Positions 24,367 to 33,096 of a stretch of 64,000 nucleotides of DNA are shown piece by piece. The DNA lies in NCBI RefSeq assembly GCF_900323885.1, contig NZ_OOHJ01000006.1, forward strand, positions 434,001 to 498,000, written 5' to 3'. The stretch comes from [Actinomadura] parvosata subsp. kistnae. Lineage in GTDB: Bacteria > Actinomycetota > Actinomycetes > Streptosporangiales > Streptosporangiaceae. A program made the translations under genes and the position numbers. Positions within the stretch are counted from its first letter, which is position 1; the number at the start of each line of letters is the position of its first letter. Under the pieces are notes generated by a model that was given only the letters and a program-made list of their open reading frames with translations, was not told the DNA's origin and searched no databases.

Positions 24367-25347
24367 TCAGGGGATGAGCAGGGTCTTGCCGACCGTGGCG
24401 CGCGCCTCGATGGCGGCGTGCGCGTCGGCCGCCCGTTCCAGGGGGAAGCGTTGGCCGATCACCGGGGTGAGCCGTCCCGCCGTGGCCAGGTCCAGGACCT
24501 CGGTCACCAGGTGGCGGGCGTAGGCGGGCCTGCTCCAGATGGGGCCCGTGCTGAACCCGGTCATGGTCACACTGCGGCCGATGAGCTCCATGGGCCGGAC
24601 CTCCAGGGGCGTGCCACTGGAGAGGCCGAACGTGACCTGACGTCCGGTGCCCGGGGTGAGCAGCTCGAACGACGCGCGTCCGAGCGCTCCGCCGACATGG
24701 TCGAAGACCACGTCGATCGAGCCGCCCGCGGCGTCGCGCGCCTGCTCCGTCCAGCCCGGGAGCGTGTAGTCCACCACGTGGTCGGCCCGCAGCTCGCCGA
24801 GCAGGGCGAGCTTGCGCTCGCCGCGGGCCGCCGCGACGACCGTCGCCCCGGCCCGCTGGAGCAGCTGCACCAGGAGCGTGCCGACGGCGCCCGCGGCGGC
24901 CAGCACCAGGACCCGGTCACCGGCGCTCACCCGGGCCGCGCCGATCAGGCCCTGGGCCGTGGCGCCGTACCGGTAGAGGGCGACGGCCTCGGGCAGGCCG
25001 ATGCCGTCACCGACCGGGATGAGGGTGCCGGCGGGGACGACGGCGGTCTCGGCGTACCCGCCGAGGCCCGTGGTGCTGGCCAGGACCCGCGTGCCGATCA
25101 GGGTGGTGTCGCCCCCGGGGCCGACCTCGGTGACCAGCCCGGCGACCTCCTTGCCGAGGATCACCGGCAGGGCAGCGCCGCCGAGCGCGCCGCGCATCGT
25201 TCCCGCGCGGGCCTGCGTCTCCAGGAACTGGACGCCGACCGCGGCCACCCGCACCGCGACCTGGCCCGCGGCCGGCTTCGGCGCAGGGACGTCCGCGATC
25301 CGCAGGTGGTCCGGTGGCCCGAATTCGTGCAGCACAACGGCACGCAT
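24367..25347 (-). CDS. Zinc-independent quinone oxidoreductase (MDR)
   Basis: A 326-residue MDR enzyme beginning MRAVVLHEFGPPDHLRI, with a GroES-like domain (VGVQFLETQARAGTMRG, VILGKEVAGLVTEVG) and a Rossmann segment VLVLAAAGAVGTLLVQLLQRAGATVVAAARG. It lacks zinc-ligand Cys residues. It likely reduces quinones or other alpha,beta-unsaturated carbonyls with NADPH. An AAGGAAG site lies 12-14 bases before the ATG, slightly far. It lies between the MarR regulator and the NmrA-like gene, all on the minus strand. Confidence 0.85.
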   Translation of the reverse strand: MRAVVLHEFGPPDHLRIADVPAPKPAAGQVAVRVAAVGVQFLETQARAGTMRGALGGAALPVILGKEVAGLVTEVGPGGDTTLIGTRVLASTTGLGGYAETAVVPAGTLIPVGDGIGLPEAVALYRYGATAQGLIGAARVSAGDRVLVLAAAGAVGTLLVQLLQRAGATVVAAARGERKLALLGELRADHVVDYTLPGWTEQARDAAGGSIDVVFDHVGGALGRASFELLTPGTGRQVTFGLSSGTPLEVRPMELIGRSVTMTGFSTGPIWSRPAYARHLVTEVLDLATAGRLTPVIGQRFPLERAADAHAAIEARATVGKTLLIP

Positions 25348-25643
25348 GTGACATCACTTCCTTGAGTAAAGGCGGTAGAGAGCGCGACGGCGGGGGCGTG
25401 CGGACGGCAGCGTCGCGCTCAGGCACAGGGCCGGGACCGGCGTCGGCCGGGGTCGGGCCGGTGGCGGCCACGGCGGCCCTGGCCCGGCTGGAGGGGGATC
25501 AGCCGCCGCGGATGGAGGCGCGGCGACGTGTCGAGGACGGTAGGTGGCGTGCGGGCAGCACGGGGCCACGAGCCGAGAGGGTGTGGACCGGTGGCAGCGG
25601 GTCTACCTCCCAGCGCGGGCGGGACGCGGGAACCGTGATGGGC

Positions 25644-26129
25644 TCACGGCCCCTTCTTGATCGCTTCGCTGAGCGCGCCGAGACCGGCGGCCAGCCGTTC
25701 GACGTCCGCCGGATCCCAGTCGCTCAGCAGGGCGGCGACGGCTGCCGTGCGTGCCTTCCAGAGCTTGCCGATGGCGAGCTTCCCGGCCCGTGTCACGCTC
25801 ACGAGCTGGGCTCGGGCATCGGCCGGGTCGGGCCGGCGTTCGATGAAGCCGCGTGCCTCCAGGCGTTTGGCCGGCGGTGACAGGGTGGATTTGTCCACCT
25901 CCATCAGCTCGGCCAGGACCGACAGCCGCACCGGCGCGTGCAGCGACACCTGCGCCAGCAGGGTGTAGTCGCCCAGGGACAGCTCCAGCCCCGAGGCCGC
26001 CATGATCGTGCGCCGCGTGGCCGGGGAGAACATCCAGTTGCCCACCGTGGCCAGCGCCGCCGCCACCTCGTCCACGGCCTGACGCTGTGCGCGAGAGGAG
26101 CCGCCCGCGCCGGCCGACGCCTGTTCCAT
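25644..26129 (-). CDS. MarR-family transcriptional regulator
   Basis: A 161-residue winged-helix protein: SLGDYTLLAQVSLHAPVRLSVLAELMEVDKSTLSPPAKRLEARGFIERRPDPADARAQLVSVT reads as HTH plus wing. An inverted repeat GTTGGTT-6-AACCAAC lies just upstream of its ATG, a typical self-operator. It probably controls the downstream quinone oxidoreductase and NmrA-like genes on the same strand; MarR proteins of this type release DNA on oxidation or binding phenolics. Confidence 0.85.
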   Translation of the reverse strand: MEQASAGAGGSSRAQRQAVDEVAAALATVGNWMFSPATRRTIMAASGLELSLGDYTLLAQVSLHAPVRLSVLAELMEVDKSTLSPPAKRLEARGFIERRPDPADARAQLVSVTRAGKLAIGKLWKARTAAVAALLSDWDPADVERLAAGLGALSEAIKKGP

Positions 26130-26149
26130 CTCCGCACCACTTTCGAATG

Positions 26150-26169
26150 GTTGGTTGTGTCAAACCAAC
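26150..26169. promoter_or_regulatory. MarR operator (GTTGGTT-N6-AACCAAC)
   Basis: A perfect 7-bp inverted repeat with a 6-base centre, 20 bases upstream of the MarR start, in an AT-richer segment. Position and symmetry support an autoregulatory site covering the minus-strand promoter. Confidence 0.65.
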
Positions 26170-26320
26170 TATTGCGTATGTGGAGGCTCGATGCAAGTGC
26201 ATGAACCCCGGCCCGGCCCCTGTGCGGCCCCGGCCGCTGCCGGAACGCCGGCAACCATGCGGGGCCACGACGTATCGACGATCGCGCCATGCGGGCTGGA
26301 GCGCTGGGGATCCGGCCCGC

Positions 26321-27070
26321 TCAGGTCGCGTCCGCGGAGGACCGCGACTGAACAGCGGCTGGACGGGCCGTGTGCCGGTTGATCAGGATGACGCCGGCCA
26401 TGCTGATGACTCCGCCGACGAACTCGACCGGACCCGGCATCTCGCCCAGCCACACGAACGCCACGCCGATGGCGATCGGGGGGAGCAGCTACAGGGGCTG
26501 CCGTGGACGGCGCGATGGGATACCGGGCGATCGCGTAGCCCCGGGTGACGAAGCTGAGCGCGGACGGAAGCAGGCTGAGGTAGACGGTGGCCACCGCGGC
26601 GTCTGCCGGCGCGTCGAGCAGGTCGCGCACGGCGCCGGGCGCCAGCGGGGCCAGGAACAGCGTGCCCGCCCCCATCGTGTAACAGGCGACCTCCAGCCCT
26701 GTGTACCGCTTCAGCAGCGGCTGGGTGGCGAAGTGGTGGACGCCTTGGACGACGGCCGCCGTGAGGATCACCAGCGCGCTGGTGGTGACCTGCGCGGAGC
26801 AGCGGCGCAGGCGATGAGCGCCACGCCCGCCAGGGCCGTGACGGTGCCGGCCACGATGGCCACGGAGAGGCGCTCGCCGAGGAGGAGCGCAGGCCAGCAG
26901 CACGCTGAACACCGGCGCGGTGGCGATGAGCAGGCTGGCGATCCCGGCAGGGACGTGCACCTCGCCCCAGTTGAACAGCAACTGGTAGGCGCTCATCCCG
27001 ATGACGGCGCACACGGAGGCCGTCGTCGCCCACGTGGCGAGCGGCCGGTCGCGTACGAGGCCGTGCGCCG
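26321..27070 (-). pseudogene. EamA/DMT-family transporter, multiply broken
   Basis: EamA-type sequence is spread over three frames: GMSAYQLLFNWGEVHVPAGIAS, then ALLLGERLSVAIVAGTVTALAG, then VTTSALVILTAAVVQGVHHFATQPLL, and PIAIGVAFVWLGEMPGPVEF near the end. Frame changes fall near 26885, 26805 and 26485, and one codon reads TAG where Tyr is expected. The first two helices are missing because the gene abuts the 3' end of the secreted-protein gene at 27073. The combination of truncation, nonsense and frameshifts indicates real decay. The original role was small-molecule export. Confidence 0.78.
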
Positions 27071-27072
27071 GT

Positions 27073-27591
27073 TCACGGCGTCTGCTCGTCGATCTCGCAC
27101 GAGGTGAAGACCCACTGGTGGCCGCCGCTGTTGTTCAGCGACCAGTACATCCACCCGGTCCCCGTCAGGTCGACGCTGGCGGTGAAGTCGAGCGCGATGG
27201 CGCCCCCGGAGACGTTCGCGGTCTGCGTGCCGCCGCCGTTCGGGGTGATGAGCTGGTACTGCGTGGCGGCGGCGTTGGTCGTGTTGAGGTGGAAGCGCAG
27301 CCGGTAGGTGTGCGGGGCACCGTCGGGCACCCGCACGTACGGCACCACGAGCTGGCTCGCCGAGGCGGGGATGACGTCCGGGTTGAAGGCGGCGTTGCTC
27401 GCGGTGAAGGCGTGCACGCCGTAGAGCACGAGCTGGGTGTCGGCCGAGATGACGTGCTGCGGGTCCACGGTGCCGACCGGCGTCCACCCGTACGCCGCGC
27501 CGCTGTGCGCACCCGCGCCGGACGGGAGCACCGCCCAGAGCAGCACGGCCGCCAGGCCCGCCAGAGCCGATCTTCTCGCGGTGATGCTCAT
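27073..27591 (-). CDS. Secreted protein next to lasso cluster, unknown
   Basis: A 172-residue protein with a signal peptide (ITARRSALAGLAAVLLWAV, cleavage near GAGAHSG). The mature part is beta-rich, with many Asn, Thr and Gly residues (RLRFHLNTTNAAATQYQ, TGTGWMYWSLNNSGGHQW) and one Cys near the end. The ATG at 27591 is preferred over a start 15 codons upstream because the signal peptide begins there and AAGGCAG precedes it. It lies 79 bp after the lasso B2 gene on the same strand and could be read from the same transcript. Family unknown. Confidence 0.65.
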   Translation of the reverse strand: MSITARRSALAGLAAVLLWAVLPSGAGAHSGAAYGWTPVGTVDPQHVISADTQLVLYGVHAFTASNAAFNPDVIPASASQLVVPYVRVPDGAPHTYRLRFHLNTTNAAATQYQLITPNGGGTQTANVSGGAIALDFTASVDLTGTGWMYWSLNNSGGHQWVFTSCEIDEQTP

Positions 27592-27670
27592 GGGGCGCTG
27601 CCTTGCGATCGTCGTCGGGTCGAGTGCCACGCCCACCGATGCTGCTCCCGGAGCCGGGTCCGTCCGGCCT

Positions 27671-28198
27671 TCACGTACGGGCCGGCCGGCGCGCCTCGCC
27701 GAGGCGGCCGGACCGCACCCGTTGCAGCACGGCGTACCCGAGCTGGACGTCCGGGTTGTCGTTGAGCACGTGGCCGTACAGCTCGGTCCAGGAGTGGAAG
27801 GCGTTGCGAGGGACGGAGATGGTGCGCCCCCTGGCCACGATGACCTGGGCGGGCAGCCCGAGCGCGTTGAGGTGGACGGCCAGGGCGAAGGAGCGGGTCA
27901 GGCACTGCCCGTCGGGGGCGAGCACGCGCGTCACCAGCTGGCAGAACAGGACCTCGCGGCGGGCCAGCCGGACCGCGCTGGCTTCGGGGAGCCGGGTGAT
28001 GGGGGCCGAGCCGCGGGCGGGGGCCAGCTCGCGCAGGTAGCGCTGGGCCGCCGGCCAGCCGTGGCGGTTGTAGGTCCACAGGGCCACGGCGGTCCGGGCC
28101 ATGGCGTGGCCGCGCAGCCGCGGCGGGGTGCGCGGCGGCATCGTGGACGGGTCGAGGTCGCCGAGGAAGAACTCCCATTCCAGCCGGCCGTCCTTCAC
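27671..28198 (-). CDS. Lasso peptide leader protease (B2 protein)
   Basis: A 175-residue transglutaminase-fold cysteine protease as in split lasso B proteins. The catalytic Cys is in DGQCLTRSFALAVHL near 100, the His in AFHSWTELYG near 135, and an Asp in NDNPDVQLGY. It removes the leader from the precursor so that the new N-terminus can be cyclised. It starts with GTG at 28196-28198, overlapping the B1 stop as GTGA. It follows the canonical actinobacterial order A-C-B1-B2. Confidence 0.88.
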   Translation of the reverse strand: MKDGRLEWEFFLGDLDPSTMPPRTPPRLRGHAMARTAVALWTYNRHGWPAAQRYLRELAPARGSAPITRLPEASAVRLARREVLFCQLVTRVLAPDGQCLTRSFALAVHLNALGLPAQVIVARGRTISVPRNAFHSWTELYGHVLNDNPDVQLGYAVLQRVRSGRLGEARRPART

Positions 28199-28470
28199 CG
28201 CCGTTCCTCCGCTCCGGCCAGCAGGGCCTGGTCGCCGAGCTGGGAGACCAGCTTGGCGTATCCGGCCCTGAGGGTGGTCTCGGGCGCGTCGATCCGGCCC
28301 CGCAGCTCGGCGATCAGCTCGTCGAGCGTCTCGTGGCGCAGGGCGGCCCTGAGCATGACCGTGGCGACGCCGTTCAGGCTCAGGTACACCCCCTGCCGAT
28401 TGTCGAGAATGACGCCCGCGTCGTCGGTGTCGTCGAAGACCGCGTGCTCAGCCAGTCGCAGTATCGGCAT
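28195..28470 (-). CDS. Lasso peptide RRE/PqqD-like chaperone (B1 protein)
   Basis: A 91-residue PqqD-type RiPP recognition element: VILDNRQGVYLSLNGVATVMLRAAL is the beta-wing and helix that clamps the leader peptide. It presents the precursor to the B2 protease and the cyclase. The ATG at 28468-28470 has AGAAGG 8 bases upstream and overlaps the end of the cyclase gene by 23 bases; a GTG three codons earlier is less well spaced. Overlaps on both sides show tight translational coupling. Confidence 0.88.
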   Translation of the reverse strand: MPILRLAEHAVFDDTDDAGVILDNRQGVYLSLNGVATVMLRAALRHETLDELIAELRGRIDAPETTLRAGYAKLVSQLGDQALLAGAEERR

Positions 28471-30166
28471 ACGTCCCACCTTCTGAGATCAGGGCGGCGT
28501 GATCGCGCAGGAACAACTCGGTCATGGCGGCGCAGATCAGGGTCTCGCTGTGGCGGCGCAGCGAGGCGGGCTCGGCCAGAACGGCGGCCAGCCGGTCCGG
28601 ATCGACGATGCCCTTGGTCACGAGCTGAGACTGCGGGGTGCCGATCAGGTCGGCGAACACGTGGGGGTGGGTGATGGCGTACCGCTTGTGCGGCGAGTCC
28701 TGCCAGAGCCGGCCGTACCTGCGCCACACGGTGGCGGGCAGGCGGGTGGACAGCAGGAGCCGCAGCACGGGCTTGGGGATCATCCGTCCCTGGTGCACCA
28801 GCAGCCGGTAGGCGTGCGGCATGCGCGCGGTGAGCCGCTTGATCTGCCGGTCGCCCAGGGGGGAGCAGCGCAGGATGCCTCGTGGCCACCACAGCATGAG
28901 GTCCATGGTGTGTTCCTTGGCCGAGTAGTCGCTGTCGTACCGGTCGTCCGGAACCCCGGGCGCCGGGGTCGTGAACTCGGTCGGCCGGGCGTTGACGCCG
29001 ACCGGCAGATACTCCTCCAGCAGCGACGACGACCTGCGCACGCTCCTGAGCACCCGCGACAGCTCCCACCGGGAGGCGATCAGGCCGCGGCACAGCGCCG
29101 CCTTCTCGTGCGGCGCGATGTCGCCGAAGAGCACGTCGTGCAGGCCGTAGCGGTACGGCCCGAAACACAGGTCGCCGTCGGCGCCCCAGGTGAGGAAGGT
29201 GATGCCGTCCTCGTGAACGCGTTCGGCGAGCTGCTCGACCCAGCGGTAGGCGAAGCCGACGAAAGGATGGGGGAACGGCCGCGCCCGCGACAGGTAGCCC
29301 TCACCCGACTCCGTGGGCACCGCCACGAAAGGCACGCCCAGATGGTCGCAGACGGTGCGGGCGTACGCGGACTCGTCGGCGAGCGGGTCGTCGGTGTGCA
29401 TGTGGTAGGCGACCACGTCGGCGCCCACCTCGACCAGTGCGGTGAGGACGGCGGAGGAGTCGAGGCCGCCGCTGAGCATGATGCCGATCCTGCCGCGCCC
29501 GGCGTAGGGGCGGACCGCGTCCAGGAGCATGCGGTGGGCCAGGTCGGCGTACTCCGCCAGGGGCGTGCGCCGCGGCAGCTCCAGCGGGGTGATGCGGTCG
29601 AAGACGCGGCGGGTGGTGCTGCGGGTGTCCATGACGACCAGCTCGCCGGGGCCTACGGGCCGCGGCTGCCGGTAGACGAAGACGTCGTCGCCCCGGCAGC
29701 AGCGCCACAGTGCCTGCTCGTCCAGGTCGTCCGGCGTTCCGTCGAGCAGGTCCAGCGGATCGGTCGACCAGCGCACGCGTGAGCCTTCCCGCCGGTACAG
29801 CAGCCCTTCGGGGGCCACCGCGTTGCGGAACAGGAAGACCTTGTCCGTGGTGACCAGGCAGCCGGCGAGCGGCCCGGGGACGGCGGCCAGCTCGTCGTCG
29901 TGGCCGCTTTCCAGGGCCTCGATGACGCGCCGCGTCCACGAGCGGGTCACCGGCCCGTGCAGGACGCCGGACAGCGTGAGATGGCGGCCGGCGCCGTCCA
30001 CGGGTGGCGCCGGCACGCCGCTCGCGCCGGCCCTGGTCCACTGGACGGCCACGTCTCCGGGGCGGGAAAGGCGTTCCCCGTAGGGGCGGCACTCGTACGT
30101 GACGGGCCGGCCCAGCCGCACGTCGCCGTAACACCCCGGATAATCTCCTGTCAGTACCACAGCCAC
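28448..30166 (-). CDS. Lasso macrolactam synthetase (asparagine synthetase-like, C protein)
   Basis: A 572-residue asparagine-synthetase B homologue. The N-terminal glutaminase-like part lacks the Cys2 nucleophile and begins MAVVLTGDYPGC. The C-terminal ATP-pyrophosphatase domain has the PP-loop IMLSGGLDSSAVLTAL near 230 and WGADGDLCFGPYRYGLHD near 325. In lasso pathways this enzyme adenylates an Asp or Glu side chain and closes the isopeptide ring with the core N-terminus. It starts with GTG at 30164-30166 after GGAGAGG and lies 96 bp after the precursor gene. Confidence 0.9.
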   Translation of the reverse strand: MAVVLTGDYPGCYGDVRLGRPVTYECRPYGERLSRPGDVAVQWTRAGASGVPAPPVDGAGRHLTLSGVLHGPVTRSWTRRVIEALESGHDDELAAVPGPLAGCLVTTDKVFLFRNAVAPEGLLYRREGSRVRWSTDPLDLLDGTPDDLDEQALWRCCRGDDVFVYRQPRPVGPGELVVMDTRSTTRRVFDRITPLELPRRTPLAEYADLAHRMLLDAVRPYAGRGRIGIMLSGGLDSSAVLTALVEVGADVVAYHMHTDDPLADESAYARTVCDHLGVPFVAVPTESGEGYLSRARPFPHPFVGFAYRWVEQLAERVHEDGITFLTWGADGDLCFGPYRYGLHDVLFGDIAPHEKAALCRGLIASRWELSRVLRSVRRSSSLLEEYLPVGVNARPTEFTTPAPGVPDDRYDSDYSAKEHTMDLMLWWPRGILRCSPLGDRQIKRLTARMPHAYRLLVHQGRMIPKPVLRLLLSTRLPATVWRRYGRLWQDSPHKRYAITHPHVFADLIGTPQSQLVTKGIVDPDRLAAVLAEPASLRRHSETLICAAMTELFLRDHAALISEGGTYADTATG

Positions 30167-30262
30167 TGCCGCGACCTCTCCTCTTCAGTTTTCCAGAATG
30201 CGCCGAGCCGTTTCGATCCTCTTCCCGGAAAGCGGCTTTCCGGGAAGAGGACCGAGAAGGAA

Positions 30263-30376
30263 TCAGATCAGCAGCGTGCGGTGGGCCGGATTGTCACTGA
30301 GCAGGATGAAGCCCAGGTGCGTCAGCTCCTCAACCGCCCCCAGGACCTCTACTTTCGGCTCTGTGTACGTCAGCAT
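30263..30376 (-). CDS. Lasso peptide precursor (A)
   Basis: A 37-residue precursor from the ATG at 30374-30376, with AAGGGAG 6 bases upstream. The leader has the full recognition pattern YxxPxLxxxGxxxxxT: Tyr4, Pro7, Val9, Gly13 and Thr19, so Thr19 sits at -2 and His20 at -1. The predicted core is LGFILLSDNPAHRTLLI (17 residues): Leu1 amine to Asp8 side chain gives an eight-residue ring, with a nine-residue tail NPAHRTLLI. Leu at position 1 is uncommon but known in the citrulassin group. Cleavage at Gly22 with a seven-residue ring is the alternative. The product is presumably exported; its activity is unknown. Confidence 0.88.
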   Translation of the reverse strand: MLTYTEPKVEVLGAVEELTHLGFILLSDNPAHRTLLI

Positions 30377-30696
30377 GGCGACTCCCTTACCGCTCGGATA
30401 TCCCGATAGCCATGGAACTGTAATATCGCCGGGGAGAGTGATCAAATGGCCGGTCCGAATTCGCGGCCCGTCCTTTTCCCTGCTCAGTGCCGCCGCCGAA
30501 AACGACGAAGCGGCATGGCCCATTCACCAAAACGCCGTGAGCAGGGAGGCCGCGGGCGGGTTTCATCCCTATTACCGGACGGCAGTCGGACCTGTCCGGC
30601 GGGTAAGCCCTCCGCAACGGCGCCGAAGGCATCATCGGGAGCGCCGGGAAAACGCGGTCATCGCCGAATCCGATCGCCCCGCCAAGTTTCGCGGGA
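30377..30696. other. 320-bp gap upstream of the lasso operon
   Basis: Must contain the minus-strand promoter for the lasso genes. The AT-richer part at 30405-30450 includes TATTAC and TTGATC on the minus strand, but their spacing (14 bp) is short, so I do not fix a promoter. No gene is supported here; the rest is the 3' flank of the broken hydrolase gene. Confidence 0.45.
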
Positions 30697-31555
30697 TCAA
30701 TCCGGCAGGCGGCGGAGAAAGTCGCGGACCAAGGCCGCGATCTGCGCGCCACGTGTCTCCAAGGCGAAGTGACCGGCGTCCAGGAGTTGAACGTGGGCGT
30801 TCTTCGCGTCACGGGTGAAGGCCAGTGCCCCGTCCGGCCCGAAGATTTCGTCGTGGCGGCCCAGACGGCCAGCAGCGGCGGCTGGTGAGTGCGTAGGTAC
30901 TCCTGCCAGCGCGGGTACTGCGGCGGATTGGTGGCGTAGTCGAGGAAGAGGGCGAGCTGGATGGCGTGGCTGCCGGCCGGTCGAGCACGGCCTGATCCAG
31001 GGCCGCCTTGTCCGGGTTGACGAGGGTGGTGTCGCGCACGCCGTGCGTGTACTGCCAATGGGTGGCCTCCCTGGGTGTAGTAGCCGAGCAGGGCGTCGGT
31101 GTTGGCCTGCGGTGGGTCGGCCCATGCCGTCTTGAACGGCTCCCAGAACGCGGTCAGGTCCTTTTCGTAGGCGTTGCCGTTCCGGCTGACGATGCCGGTG
31201 CTCCGTTCAGGGTGGCGCAGTGCGAGGCGGAAGTCGACCGGTGCGCCGTAGTCGTGCACGGAGATCGCGTACCTGGTGACGCCGATGGCGTCGAGCAGTC
31301 GGTCCACCACGTCGGCGCGCTGGTCGAAGGTGTACTCCCACGCGTCGGCGTCGGGGCGGAGCTGTGACCGAAGCTCGGGTAGCCGGGCGCGGCGAGGTGG
31401 AACTCGCCGGACAGCGCGGCCATCAGCTCCTGGTAGGCCGCCGGCGAGGTGGGGAAGCCGTGCAGGAGCACGAGGGTGGGGGCGGACGGGTCGCCGGCCT
31501 CGCGGTAGAAGACGTCGAGTCCGTCGATCGGCACGGTGCGGTGGGGCATGCTCAT
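30697..31555 (-). pseudogene. Alpha/beta hydrolase (epoxide hydrolase type) with four frameshifts
   Basis: From MSMPHRTVPIDGLDVFYREAG the frame gives LVLLHGFPTSPAAYQELM, then homology passes through other frames: VVDRLLDAIGVTRYAISVHDYGAPVDFRLA (Asp nucleophile in HDYGAP), VRDTTLVNPDKAALDQ, HAIQLALFLDYATNPPQYPRW, and finally HDEIFGPDGALAF with catalytic His in LLDAGHFALET. Shifts lie near 31375, 31065, 30985 and 30865; three look like one lost base and one like one gained. All catalytic residues remain, so it was a working hydrolase recently, or the sequence has indel errors. Confidence 0.8.
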
Positions 31556-31645
31556 GACCACTTTCTAAGTGCGTGTTTGAGAAGATCGTTCATGTTCGGC
31601 GTGGCGGTGTGACGACGAGCGCTGAAGCGTCGTCAGGGTAGGCGG

Positions 31646-32300
31646 ATGCCCGCTGATCGCTACCCTTCAGATCTGACCGACGCGCAGTGGGAGCTGATCG
31701 AGCCCTTACTGCCCGAGCCGAACACCGGCGGGCGTCCCGAGAAGCATCAGCGTAGGGAGATCGTCAACGCCATCTTGTACGTGGTGCGCTCGGGCTACCC
31801 GTGGCGGTATCTGCCCACCGACCTGCCGCCCTGGCAGACCGTGTAGTGGTACTTCCAGCAGTGGGGAACAGGCCAGCGTCACCGAGGCGCCTCTGACCGA
31901 GCTGCGCATCAAGGCCTGCCGCCAGGTCGGACGCGAGGACGAGCCGGGCGGCGGGCATCATCGACTCCCAGAGTTTCAAAAGCGCCGACACCGTGGGCCG
32001 CGACAGTCGCGGCTACGACGCGGGCAAGAAGGTCAACGGCCGCAAGCGGTTCATCATCACCGACACCACCGGCCTGCTTGTCACAGTCGCCGTCATGGCC
32101 GCGAGTTGGCAAGACCACGACGGCGCCAAGACCGCCCTGCTGTCGGCCTACCTGACCACCCCGATCCGGCACGTTTCGCCGACCAGGGCTTCTCGGGACG
32201 GCTCGTGGACTGGCCCCGCGACACGCTGCGCACCACTCTGGAGATTGCGCGCAAGCCCGCCGGCCAGCGCGGCTTCAGCGTCATCGCCCGCGGAATAGCG
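31646..32300 (+). mobile_element. IS5-family transposase, degenerate
   Basis: Starts MPADRYPSDLTDAQWELIEPLL, the standard IS5-group N-terminus, with GGRPEKHQRREIVNAILYVVRSGYPWRYLP, then TAG at 31844-31846 where Tyr is expected in WQTVYWYF. Later pieces occur in other frames: SAGIIDSQSFK-like, TVGRDSRGYDAGKKVNGRKRFIITD (DDE region), ADQGFSGRLVDW and RKPAGQRGF. The C-terminal catalytic Glu region is missing. No terminal repeats found. Inactive remnant. Confidence 0.78.
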
Positions 32301-32505
32301 AATCTCCCGAAATGACAGGATTGAAAGCGTCGTATGAGGAAAAAAATGATAACTCCGTCGGCCCGGCTGCGAATCTGTCACGTTGACTGGTATCGCTGGT
32401 CCGATGATTCGTGGCCAGGTGAACTCGTCCGCTTGGAGCGGTATCACCCTCACCCTCCTCATCGGGCAGATTCGCGCCAGACCGCGCGAGCAACAAGCTG
32501 ACCGT

Positions 32506-32700
32506 CCGATCGGCTGGTCCAAGCCGGGCAGAAAGACCTTCGAGCCCGCCGTCACCGGGCGCAAGGCCACCGATCCCGCAGCCCGGATCGGGTCGCTGAT
32601 GGTCAACCCGGGCGGTCCCGGGGTCGAGTTCGCCTACGGCGCTCCGGCTTCTTCAGTGAGGAGATCCAGCGGCGCTCCGGCATCGTGTCGGCAGGACTGC
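32506..32700 (+). pseudogene. TAP-like alpha/beta hydrolase, N-terminal fragment
   Basis: IGWSKPGRKTFEPAVTGRKATDPAARIGSLMVNPGGPGVEFAYGAPA resembles the start of secreted tripeptidyl-aminopeptidase-type hydrolases (NPGGPGGSG oxyanion region, here missing two residues), followed one frame over by FFSEEIQRR. No signal peptide precedes it and no catalytic Ser follows. I read it as a short relic between two transposon remnants. Confidence 0.55.
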
Positions 32701-32799
32701 CTCTCCGCTGGACAGAGCATGTCAGCGCATCTCGCAGGCCCCGCCTCGGGGTCTGTGCGATGGGGCGGACGGCTCCTGCTTTTGCGGGACAGATTGTTT

Positions 32800-32814
32800 C
32801 CTACCAGGTAGGGT
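32800..32814 (+). promoter_or_regulatory. Palindromic operator over -10 box of second TA module
   Basis: CCTACCAGGTAGG (32800-32812) is a perfect palindrome that overlaps TAGGGT (32809-32814), a -10 box six bases before the antitoxin ATG at 32821. It fits autorepression by the antitoxin on a leaderless promoter. Confidence 0.6.
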
Positions 32815-32820
32815 GCCGGT

Positions 32821-33096
32821 ATGGCACAAAAGTTCTCCATGAGCCTGCCTGACGAGGTGTACGAGCTCGTCAAAGAGATGGCCGAAAAGGAAGGCACCAC
32901 CCTTTCCGGCTATCTCGCCGCCCTGGCCAAGGAACGCGCCGATGCCGACCGGGCCTCCCGCGAGCGGCTCGCCCGCCTCACCGCTCAGGACCGCGCACCC
33001 GACCCCGAAGGCTACGACCGGCGCAAGGCGGAGATGCGCGAGCGCATGCACGCCGCCCAGCGGGCCGCGGCGGAGAAGAAGGCCGCTACCGCATGA
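32821..33096 (+). CDS. Type II antitoxin, ribbon-helix-helix type
   Basis: A 91-residue protein: MAQKFSMSLPDEVYELVKEMAEKEGTTLSGYLAALAKE is a ribbon-helix-helix DNA-binding domain, followed by a long charged tail that would wrap the toxin. It starts without a ribosome site, six bases after a -10 box, so it is probably leaderless. The toxin ATG overlaps its stop (ATGA). It lies between IS5-type remnants. Confidence 0.8.
   Translation: MAQKFSMSLPDEVYELVKEMAEKEGTTLSGYLAALAKERADADRASRERLARLTAQDRAPDPEGYDRRKAEMRERMHAAQRAAAEKKAATA

Noticed and set aside
26321..27070. EamA transporter as the lasso peptide exporter
   Set aside because: It lacks the first helices, has a stop codon and several frameshifts, and this family does not export lasso peptides.
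27671..30376. Asparagine synthetase for amino-acid metabolism
   Set aside because: The enzyme lacks the glutaminase Cys, and the adjacent precursor, RRE and protease genes fix it as a lasso cyclase.
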